Below, one piece after another: positions 26,701 to 38,700 of a stretch of 64,000 nt of DNA. The stretch's first letter is position 1, and the number at the start of each line of letters is the position of its first letter. Made by a program: the position numbers and the translations under genes. A model generated the notes under the pieces. That model saw only the letters and a program-made list of their open reading frames with translations. It did not search any database and was not told the DNA's origin. The stretch comes from Mimachlamys varia (Eukaryota; Mollusca; Bivalvia; Pectinida; Pectinidae), in assembly GCA_947623455.1 (NCBI GenBank), contig OX392535.1, forward strand, positions 33,628,688-33,692,687, written 5' to 3'.

Positions 26701-29700
26701 TTGATCTATATATACTTCAGACAACCCAGGCTCAAATCTGTCTTCCTATTTGATCTATATATACTTCAGATGACCCAGGCTCAAATCTGTCTTCCTATTT
26801 GATCTATATATACTTCAGATGACTCAGGCTCAAATCTGTCTTTTCCTATTTGATCTATATATACTTCAGACAACCCAGGCTCAAATCTGTCTTTTCCTAT
26901 TTGATCTATATACCTCAGACGACTAGGGCTCAAATCTGTCTTCCTATTTGATCTATATATACCTCAGACGACTCAGGCTCAAATCTGTCTTCCTCCACTT
27001 CCTGAGCTCCTCTTGCCATCCCAGCTCTACTTGCTATTTCATTAATTTTCATGTCTGTGATGACTATGATACGGGGTTTGATCTTCCGTCCGTGTAACCA
27101 GACAGCCCCACCAGTGCCTGTGGAACAAGATTCCGTGGTTGTGGTGTGAGTATGAATCCAGTGTGACAAGGTTTAACTCATTTAACTTATGAACTACTCC
27201 TATACCTTTTTACTCTTTGCCTGCGACTGGTGGCTGCCCACCAATACTTTCTTTAATGTCTGCCACTGCCAGCGGTTATACCTGCACGGCTGATGTATCA
27301 AAAACATATACTTTTTTTTTCTTAATACATGTACAGTGTAACTTGTCTAAACTGGATGTCATTGGTATCAAATTTTTGGCTGGTTTACACAGTGTCCTGT
27401 TGGTACAAGCTTGATATGAGTTCAAAGGAAAATATTGGGACCAAACTTAAGGCCAGAATAGACATCACTCATCACAATTCCTCAACCAAGTTTCCAGTAT
27501 TTACTGGGTACAAAGATGGCACTCAAGCATCAAAGTGTTACTGATATACATGTATATAAGGTTTTTTTTACAGAAAATGTCAGTGGACCCTATTTTAATC
27601 TATTTAAATTAAAACATTACAGACTTTTGAGAGAATTTTCAACCTAAATAATTATCGGACATTACATTGATCACACCTTGATATGCAAGTTTGAAAAATC
27701 AAAACACATCAAAATTTTGAAATAAATGTGGATAATTCTCAGATAAATACTGAGTACCTGGGTCTAAAGGAGATAAATCAAAGTTAAATTATTGAATGTG
27801 ACCTTGAGGTTTTTGGGTGTTCAATAAGATTACAGTTTTAATATATGTATACATATATATGTAAATTGTCAAAAATAACACAGACATATTATTTTTGACA
27901 ATTTACATATATTTTCTTCCACAAGGAATCTTCTATTTTATATATAAACATATACATATCACTTCTGATTGGAGGTACCCGCTATTTAGTTCAAGGTGAT
28001 GTTATCATCTATTTTGTTAATGTCACTTTCAGTCACAGGACTTTTACTACTGAAGGTATCATATTACATTATGTCAATGAATTAAGCTTGAATTGAGGCA
28101 GTCACTGTGACCTTGAACTCAAAAATTATTTAACCCTAGTTTAATCGATAAAAACAAGTCAATTACCTTTTTCTGAAAACCAAACACAGGTGCAAAGAAG
28201 GAGACCAAGGCCTAAAGGCGAGCGTCCATCTGGCTGAGTAAAACTCTGTAAGTCTGAAACAAAACACAAAAATAACTAAATTACCCCAAAAATTTGAATA
28301 AGCGATATGGGACTTAGACCAAGAAGAACAGCAAGTGAGTAGAGGACTAGGGAGTGAGTAGAGGACAAGGGAGTAAGTAGAGGACAAGGAAGTGAGTAGA
28401 GGACTAGGGAGTGAGTAGAGGACAAGGGAGTAAGTAGAGGACAAGTGAGTGAGTAAAGGACTAGGGAGTGAGTAGAGGACAAGGGAGTGAGTAGAGGACT
28501 AGGGAGTGAGTAGAGGACAAGGGAGTGGGTAGAGGACAAGGGAGTGAGTAGAGGACTAGGGAGTGAGTAAAGGACTAGGGAGTGAGTAGAGGACAAGGGA
28601 GTGGGTAGAGGACTAGTGAGTGAGTAGAGGACTAGGGAGTGGGTAGAGGACAAGGGAGTGAGTAGAGGACTAGGGAGTGAGTAAAGGACTAGGGAGTGAG
28701 TAGAGGATAAGGGAGTGGGTAGAGGACTAGGGAGTGATTAGAGGACTAGGGAGTGATTAGAGGACTAGGGAGTGAGTAGAGGACTAGGGAGTGAGTAGAG
28801 GACTAGGGAGTGAGTAGAGGACTAAGGGAGTGAGTAGAGGACAAAGAAGTGAGTAAAGGACTAGGGAGTGAGTAGAGGACAAAGGGAGTGAGTAGAGGAC
28901 TAGGGAGTGAGTAGAGGCCTAGGGAGTGATTAGAGGACTAGGGAGTGATTAGAGGACTAGAGAGTCAGTAGAGGACTAGGGAGTGAGTAGAGGACTAGGG
29001 AGTGAGTAGAGGACTAGGGAGTGATTAGAGGACAAGGGAGTGAGTAGAGGACTAGGGAGTGAGTAGAGGACTAGGGAGTGAGTAGAGGACTAGGGAGTGA
29101 GTAGAGGACTAGGGAGTGATTAGAGGACTAGGGAGTGAGTAGAGGACTAGGGAGTGAGTAGAGGACTAGGGAGTGATTAGAGGACAAGGGAGTGAGTAGA
29201 GGACTAGAGAGTGGGTAGAGGACTAGGGAGTGAGTAGAGGACAAGGGAGTAAGTAGAGGACAAGGGAGTGAGTAAAGGACTAGGGAGTGAGTAGAGGACT
29301 AGAGAGTGAGTAGAGGACTAGGGAGTGAGTGGAGGACTAGGGAGTGAGTAGAGGACTAGGGAGTGAGTAGAGGACTAGGGAGTGAGTAAAGGACTAGGGA
29401 GTGAGTAGAGGACAAGGGAGTGAGTAGAGGACAAGGGAGTGAGTAGAGGACTAGGGAGTGAGTAGAGGACTAGGGAGTGGGTAGAGGACTAGGGAGTGAG
29501 TAGAGGACTAGGGAGTGAGTAGAGGCCTAGGGAGTGAGTAGAGGACTAGGGAGTGAGTAGAGGACTAAGGAGTGAGTAGAGGACTAGGGAGTGATTAGAA
29601 GACTAGGGAGTGAGTAGAGGACTAGGGAGTGAGTAGAGGACTAGGGAGTGATTAGAGGACAAGGGAGTGAGTAGAGGACTAGGGAGTGGGTAGAGGACTA

Positions 29701-32700
29701 GGGAGTGAGTAGAGGACTAGGGAGTGAGTAGAGGACAAGGGAGTTAGTAGAGGACAAGGGAGTGAGCAAAGGACTAGGGAGTGAGTAGAGGACTAGAGAG
29801 TGAGTAGAGGACTAGGGAGTGAGTAGAGGACTAGGGAGTGAGTAGAGGACTAGAGAGTGAGTAGAGGACTAGGGAGTGAGTAGAGGACTAGGGAGTGATT
29901 AGAGGACAAGGGAGTGAGTAGAGGACTAGAGAGTGAGTAGAGGACTAGGGAGTGAGTAGAGGACAAGGGAGTTAGTAGTGGACAAGGGAGTGAGCAAAGG
30001 ACTAGGGAGTGAGTAGAGGACTAGAGAGTGAGTAGAGGCCTAGGGAGTGAGTAGAGGCCTAGGGAGTGAGTAGAGGCCTAGAGAGTGAGTAGAGGACTAG
30101 GGAGTGGGTAGAGGACTAGGGAGTGAGTAGAGGACAAGGGAGTAAGTAGAGGACAAGGGAGTGAGTAAAGGCCTAGGGAGTGAATAGAGGCCTAGGGAGT
30201 GAGTAGAGGACTAGGGAGTGAGTAAAGGCCTAGGAAGTGGGTAGAGGCCTAGGGAGTGAGTAGAGGCCTAGGGAGTGAGTAGAGGCCTAGAGAGTGAGTA
30301 GAGGACTAGAGAGTGAGTAGAGGACTATGGAGTGAGTAGAGGACTAGGGATTGAATAGAGGACTAGGGAGTGAGTAGAGGACTAGAGAGTGAGAAGAGGA
30401 CTAGGGAGTGAGTAAAGGACTAGGGAGTGAGTAGAGGACTAGGGAGTGAGTAGAGGACTAGGGAGTGGGTATAGGACAAGGGAGTTAGTAGAGGACAAGG
30501 GAGTGAGTAGAGGACTAGGGAGTGAGTAGAGGACTAGGGAGTGAGTAGAGGACAAGGGAGTGAGTAGAGGACTAGGGAGTGAGTAGAGGACTAGGGAGTG
30601 AGAAGAGGCCTAGGGAGTGAGTAGAGGACTAGAGAGTGAGTAGAGGACTAGGGAGTGAGTAGAGGACTAGGGAGTGAGTAGAGGACTAGGGAGTGAGTAG
30701 AGGACTAGGGAGTGAATAGAGGACTAGGGAGTGAGTAGAGGACTAGGGAGTGAGTAGAGGACTAGGGAGTGAATAGAGGACTAGAGAGTGAGTAGAGGAC
30801 TAGAGAGTGAGTAGAGGACTAGGGAGTGAGTAGAGGACTAGGGAGTGAGTAGAGGACTAAGGAGTGGGTAGAGGACTAGGGAGTGAGTAGAGGACTAGGG
30901 AGTGAGTAGAGGACTAGGGAGTGATTAGAGGACAAGGGAGTGAGTAGAGGACAAGGGAGTGAGTAGAGGACTAGGGAGTGAGTAGAGGACTAGGGTGTGG
31001 GTAGAGGCCTAGGGAGTGATTAGAGGACAAGGGAGTGAGTAGAGGACTAGAGAGTGGGTAGAGGACTAGGGAGTGAGTAGAGGACAAGGGAGTGAGTAGA
31101 TGACAAGGGAGTGAGTAGAGGACTAGGGAGTGAGTAGAGGACTAGAGAGTGAGTAGAGGACTAGGGAGTGAGTAGAGGACTAGAGAGTGAGTAGAGGACT
31201 AGGGAGTGAGTAGAGGACTAGGGAGTGAGTAGAGGACTAGGGAGTGAGTAGAGGACTAGGGTGTGGGTAGAGGCCTAGGGAGTGATTAGAGGACAAGGGA
31301 GTGAGTAGAGGACTATGGAGTGGGTAGAGGACTAGGGAGTGAGTAGAGGACAAGGGAGTGAGTAGAGGACAAGGGAGTGAGTAGAGGACTAGGGAGTGAG
31401 TAGAGGACTAGAGAGTGAGTAGAGGACTAGAGAGTGAGTAGAGGACTAGGGAGTGAGTAGAGGACTAGGGAGTGAGTAGAGGACTAGGGAGTGAGTAGAG
31501 GACTAGGGTGTGGGTAGAGGCCTAGGGAGTGAGTAGAGGACTAGAGAGTGAGTAGAGGACTAGGGAGTGAGTAGAGGCCTAGGGAGTGAGTAGAGGACTA
31601 GGGAGTGAGTAGAGGACTAGGGAGTGAGTAGAGGACTAAGGGAGTGAGTAGAGGACTAGGGAGTGAGTAGAGGACTAGGGAGTGAGTAGAGGACTAGGGA
31701 GTGGGTAGAGGACTAGGGAGTGAGTAGAGGCCTAGGGAGTGAGTAGAGGACTAGAGAGTGAGTAGAGGACTAGAGAGTGAGTAGAGGACTAGGGAGTGAG
31801 TAGAGGACTAGGGAGTGAGTAGAGGACTAGGGAGTTAGTAGAGGACTAGAGAGTGAGTAGAGGACTAGAGAGTGAGTAGAGGACTAGGGAGTGAGTAGAG
31901 GACTAGATAGTGAGTAGAGAATTAGACACGAGTTGATGCCCTATACCTACCTAAAGTGTCCAGCACCTCGTGAAGGTGTATGGTAGGGTACAGCAGCACC
32001 TCTGTTTTGTGTCCAAATACCGCCACACCATACGTTTCCGACATCTGGCCTCGTAGGTGTTTACTTCCCGCCTCTGTCAGAACACACAGGTCAAAATGCA
32101 TCTTACTGAGATAACATAACATGTCTAAAAGATTGCTGTTAAGAATAACAAGAAAGTTTGGGGAATTACAGTCCCCCACTGAATGTGACCTCACCAATCT
32201 GAGCCCAAAGAAGGAAGTTCAAGTGACAAGAAGTGTAAGAGAGTATCCTCTAGATATCATATTAATGAATTCGAATTGGATGTAATTTTGAACACCAGGT
32301 AATAATATGGTAACCATTGTAACTCAAACTAAAATAATGTAAAGTTGTGGGAGTTAAATTTTTGTTTATTTCCTAAATACACTTACTGTATTAACCCGGC
32401 AATAAGCCCAGGGGGCCAGTGCATAAAGTCAAAAGTGGGGGGTGGGCTTATTGCTGGATATGAGCCTCAAAGTGACAAAAATAATCGGTCGCCATCTTGG
32501 ATTTTTCATGACGTACTGTTGCAGTTACAGCTTATGCATTGTCCATGTTTATAACTATTAACCCATGGATTTTATTGTCCATGAATCAAATATTAAGTTG
32601 AAAATAATGGCCATTTAAAGACATATATATTCAGAAATAAATATTTATCCATGTATAACAAATGTATCAATTTGAAGGGCGGAATTCGAACTTCAAAGAC

Positions 32701-35700
32701 ATAGTTCACTATATGAATTTTACATGCTAAGGGCAAATAGTTGGACTGGATGAAATGTTCCCATAAACAGTGTAAGTGCATGGTGGGGCAGATGTGGTTT
32801 TAGCTGACCTTGTAGTATGCTCCGGATCTCTGCCTTCATCTGTGAGATCTTGTCTTCTTGCTCCATGCTCTTGGAAAGGTCGAGTAGGAACATGGTGCTC
32901 GGAGCCGGGTTTTGCTCACTTTCACAACCTGTACAGACAATAGGACAAAATACTGGTGGCTCAAATAACAGCCATGTATCATGTAATAGATGGGCGTATT
33001 TTTGTAATCTTCACTAATCGAGAGGTATAAAATATCCTTTGTGAAGAACTTGGGCTGAAAATATGCTAACCTCACTGACAGTGCTTAAATCAAGTTTCAG
33101 GTTAACGTTACTGTCAATTAACACTAGTGGTGCTGAACAGGTATATAATTATGTAATTCATCGGTCTGGTGCTGAACGGGTATATATCTCCGCCAAAGAA
33201 AACTGGGAAAACCCCCAGATATACGTGGTCAAAAACATAAGTTTGAGACCGAAATAAAAAATATCTCACATGTGCCTAAAAACCTAAAAATCTTAACAAT
33301 TTAGTTCTGAAATATCAAAGCCCAATATGTTCTTTAGCAATTATAATGTAACCACTAGGAATCCTCCACTTCTACTGCAACTACGATATTTGTAGCTCGG
33401 CTTTGAAGACAGATTATCTAAGACTTTTAACTAGATTTTTTCTCCTTTACAGGTCATCTTGTAACACTTGCTAATATATACATGAAATAACCCCCCTCCC
33501 TTTTTTTTTTAGAATTTCTGCTTATCTATGACTACAATGATAAAATACCATTATTTGATGTAGAAATGATAAACTAACAATAATGTTGTTGTTTTTTTTA
33601 TCAGCTAGGCATGACATGACCTTTTTGAAACACACAACCTTTAACTTTTCTAAATTTTATCATTTAAAATGTGGCATTTAATTTTTGGTCTTAGAAGTTG
33701 AAATGGTTGAATGTTAAAATGTTACACAAAAAGGGGCCCTGATTGCGCTTTGAATTACCCCATCTTTTGGAAATGCCAATTTTTGAGGCCTATTTCAAGA
33801 AAAAAATACCCCCAACCCTTGCACTCCAAAGCAAATCCCTTCTATGTCTATGGTTAAATTTCTTGCCATTACTTCAATGTTTTACTTTAAAAGTTGTTCA
33901 TGAAATTCATTGAGTGGTACCCCTAACCATAACCTAGAGTCCCGGTTAGATTCTTTCCTGGAATAGCCCTATACCTTGGTATAAAGAAGTATTCTGATTG
34001 GCCAATACACAGTTTATGATCTTTATTATGAACTTTGACCATCCAAAACCTGCATGATAAACATCCCAGTTCTCCATGAATATTAACTAAAATTGCTTGT
34101 ATCAAATATGTTACAAAATGTGACGGCATACAGAACCTGATGTAGGCATACAAATCAAACAGATCCGTCACAACCTAACATTTAACGGGTATCAGGGGCT
34201 GTAATTATATCTAAGAAATTATCTTTGTGATAATTAATACATTGTGTACATACAAACATATCGACCTGGGAAATAAACAATATTTTACAACAATGGGCAG
34301 AAATGAAACTAGTGAGACGAACATGTGAGACCTCTAGTTCATGGAGCCAGGACGTTACCACCAAACCAAAAGATCCCGACCAGTTGACCTGGTTTATAAT
34401 TTCCTGATATTGTTATGCAAGGTCTTGTCTCCACTAACAAATATATCAGCACGAAACTTGGGATATAGCACACTGACCATATGATTTCCATGTTACTTAA
34501 ACCAACTACTGATTTAATATTTCTAGAAACTAAAACAGTGATATGCGACCTAATACTGGTTAGTCAAATGAACCTACACAACTGTAAAACTGAAAACTGA
34601 ACTGAAGCTAGTTTAAACTTCTGGACTGTAAAATCTATTACCATCTTATCAAAGTTTACCTTGCAAGGCAGCACACAGGCATTCTTCACCGCTGTCCCCA
34701 AGGTTTACATTCCAAGATTTCAGAAATGTCTTGTATCTATCAGCCGTTGACACAGCTTCCCCTAAGGCCCCGATTGCTCCTCCGCCTCCTCGTGAATTAG
34801 CCTGGGAGCCTTCAGGTACGGTACGCATCCCAGGATTTCTATTCGGAAAGTCCTCATCACAACTGAAATCTGAATCATCGTCTGTATCGTTGACATCCTG
34901 AGAGCTTTCATCGTCATGGTGATCGTCGTCACCAGGATGGCTACTGTTATGCACTGGATCAACAGTATCAGACGAAGGGTCAAAAACATTGTGCCGACCT
35001 CCACCACTAGGTGTCTCAAGAGAGTTGGATGACACTATGTTACCAAGGGAACCATCATGTTGATCATGAACAGCATTACCTTGCGCCTCACAAAAACCAT
35101 CAGTTTCGGGTGGGCCATATTGAAAGAACGAGGACTGACTACCTTCACATGGCCTTTTACCCACTGCGATTTTATATGCTTTCAACACCTCACTGGTTGG
35201 TTCCACACACACCCTTTCCTTCTCTTTTGATGGAACCACTAACTGGTCCCCAATCTCATTACCACCTTCGGGGGGCAATCTTCCTGACTTTTCAGAGTCC
35301 TTTATTTGGCTACCTTTTTGGCTCATACTTGCCCACTTTTTGCTTTTATCATTGCGGTAACGTTTGTGGTGGGCATCAAAACTGTGGTGGGCATCAAAAC
35401 TGTGGTGGGCATCGAAACTGTGGGATGCGTCAGTTAATTGAGCCACCAATCTACGGTCATGGTCCTTGCTGAGTTTGAATTTGGAGCCTTTTTCTTCGTT
35501 TAATCCAGCTATCAGCTTAAAAAAAAAATTACAATTATATTTATCCAAGAAATATTTTCCCACTGTTTTGGGATTCTTATGGAATATTATCCAAAATCAT
35601 GACCATTCAAAAAAGTACCTGCCTGAGTGCACTTATAATATGCAATTTTTTTTAAAACAAATACCTGTAACAACAATACAAGAGGTCCAATGGGCCTGCA

Positions 35701-38700
35701 TCACTAACCTGGTATCCTTAACCTCTAACTTGTAACCCTAAAGTCACCTAAAATTCCTCAGAAGAACATGTTCAGATTTAAACATATTTTACACCTGTGA
35801 CCTTGAAAGTAAGATAAGGAAATTTTCATTTGCAAACTTTGTTCGGCTTCTACCATGGAAGCTACCAGCCAAATATGATGTCATTAGGTCTATTGGTATT
35901 TCAGAAGAAATCAAGTTTTAACAGAAAAGAAAAGAAAAAATGTTTTAACAGATTTGATTCCTGTGATCTTGAATATGGATCAAGGTCTTTTCTTTTTGCA
36001 AAGTTGTTGGGCTTTATCCAAGGAACCTTTCATCAGAATATCTTGCTTTTAGGTATTTTGTTAATCAAGAGAAGTTATTCAAATGTTTTAACAGATTTGA
36101 CACCTGTGACCTTAAATAGGAGTCAAGGTCATTTTTTTTTTTTTCAAAGTCGCTTAAATTTTATTTTTTTTCACAAACTTTGTTCAGCTCATTCCAAGAA
36201 AGCTTTCAGCTAAATTTGATGTCACTAGGCCTTTCAGTACCAGAAGAAGTTGTTTAAAGGAGGAAAAGTTGATGGACAATGGACACAGGACAGACAACTG
36301 ATGCTGCACCATTGCATAGACTCACTTGGCCCTTCGGACTAGGTGAGCTAATAAACTGAAGTCAAGTTAGCCTGATTTTACATCCTTACCAGCAAAACAA
36401 GCTCTTGAGGTGTAGATTTGTGGTAGTAGTAGTAGTATTTGTAGACCGACATATCTGTGAGCATTTTTACATAAACCTCCTGAATCCTCTGGAAGGCCTC
36501 GCTGTTGCCGCTGATATAATGCCTCAGCACATAATAAAACATATTTCTCATCTTGGTTGTCACATCTGTCTCATTAATACATGTACTGTCATTTTCCTAC
36601 AAAACAAAAATGGCAGAAATTAAACATTTCACATACATGACCAAACCTTTTGGAGGCATTTTCACGGCCTAATGTGTTTCCATAGATAAATAAGGACAGG
36701 CTGCAGTCATCTATAACGTTAGCATGTCATACTGTCTATATATTGTATACGGTGAAATTGTCAATTTGTATAACTGTTCCTAATGAAGGGGAAAATGTTT
36801 AGTATAGCTAGTACTTTTAACAATATAAAATAATTAATTACACAGTGAGGATTTAATGAGGGAAAATAGATTTCAACATCTAAGGGCAAAAATTTGACAA
36901 AGTGAAAATTTCCTGTATAGTCATTACTAACAATTTTTATGTTTATTACATTTATAAAATACAAATGTATATCCATACCAATTGACATTTGTTTAGCAAT
37001 TATTTACATCTTATTGTGTATGATCATGCATAGGATTTAGTTTGTTGTTATTATTTGTATTGACATATATCATCTGTTCTTGTTTCCTCCTTCCTGTTCA
37101 TTACAGCTACCTGCAGTTCCTGTCTATACCTACATTGTACATCGTCACACCTACATTGTACATCTTCACACCTACAGTACATTATACATCTTCACACCTA
37201 CCACAAGTTCTTGTTCACACCAACATTGTACATCTTCTCACCTACCACAAGTTCTTGTTCACACCAACATTGTACATCTTCTCACCTACCACAAGTTCTT
37301 GTTCACACCAACATTGTACATCTTCTCACCTACCACAAGTTCTTGTTCACACCAACATTGTACATCTTCTCACCTACCACAAGTTCTTCTACCATGAGTT
37401 CTCGTTCACACATACAAGTTCTTATTCACACCAACATTATACATCTTCACACCTACAACGAGTTCTTGTTCACACCAACATTGTACATCTTCACACCTAC
37501 CACAAGTTCTTCTACCATGAGTTGTTCTTGTTCACACATACAAGTTCTTGTTCACACCTATGTGTACGTGTTCACACCTACCATGAGTTCTTGTTCACAC
37601 CTGCGTGTACGTGTTCACACCTACCACAAGTTCAACACCTATATCTACATGTTCAGTGTTCACATCTATATGTACATGTTCACACCTACAGATGTACATG
37701 CAGTTCTTGTTCATTACTATCTATTCTTGTTCACACCTACATGTACATGTTCAGTGTTCACACCTACGAATTCTTGTTCACACCTACATGTACATGTTCA
37801 GTGTTCACACCTACGTGTACATGTTCAGTGTTCACACCTACGTGTACATGTTCAGTGTTCACACCTACGTGTACATGTTCAGTGTTCACACCTACGTGTA
37901 CATGTTCAGTGTTCACACCTACGTGTACATGTTCAGTGTTCACACCTACGTGTACATGTTCAGTGTTCACACCTACGTGTACATGTTCAGTGTTCACACC
38001 TACGTGTACATGTTCAGTGTTCACACCTACGTGTACATGTTCAGTGTTCACACCTACGTGTACATGTTCAGTGTTAACACCTACGTGTACATGTTCAGTG
38101 TTCACACCTACGTGTTCTTGTTCAGTGTTCACACCTACGTGTACATGTTCAGTGTTCACATCTACATGTACATGTTCAGTGTTCACACCTACGTGTACAT
38201 GTTCAGTGTTCACACCTACGTGTACATGTTCAGTGTTCACACCTACGTGTACATGTTCAGTGTTCACACCTACGTGTACATGTTCAGTGTTGACACCTAT
38301 ATGTACATGTTCAGTGCTCACACCTACGTGTTCTTGTTCACACCTACGTGTACATATTCAGTGTTCACATCTACGTGTACATGTTCAGTGTTCACACCTA
38401 CGTGTACATGTTCAGTGTTCACACCTACGTGTACATGTTCAGTGTTCACACCTACGTGTACATGTTCAGTGTTACGTGTACATGTTCAGTGTTCACACCT
38501 ACGTGTACATGTTCAGTGTTCACACCTATGTGTACATGTTCAGTATTCACATCTACGTGTACATGTTCAGTGTTCACACCTACATGTACATGTTCAGTGT
38601 TCACACCTACGTGTACATGTTCAGTGTTCACACCTACGTGTACATGTTCAGTGTTCACACCTACGTGTACATGTTCAGTATTCACACCTACGTGTACATG

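Noticed and set aside
28163..28653. Minus-strand frames (SSTHSLVLYSLPSPLLT type) next to exon 8
   Set aside because: Translations of the 19-bp minisatellite. A frame only lasts where substitutions remove TAG; exon 8 itself is in a different, phase-consistent frame.
32101..32115. Alternative acceptor CTCAG for exon 7
   Set aside because: It would enter in the wrong phase and hit TGA within ten codons. The upstream TTTTAG keeps the frame and adds DMLCYLS.
34762..35472. Extra frames overlapping vWA exon 5 (85 codons minus, 153 codons plus)
   Set aside because: They lie wholly inside the 856-base exon in other phases and have no splice support. The exon's own frame joins both neighbours.
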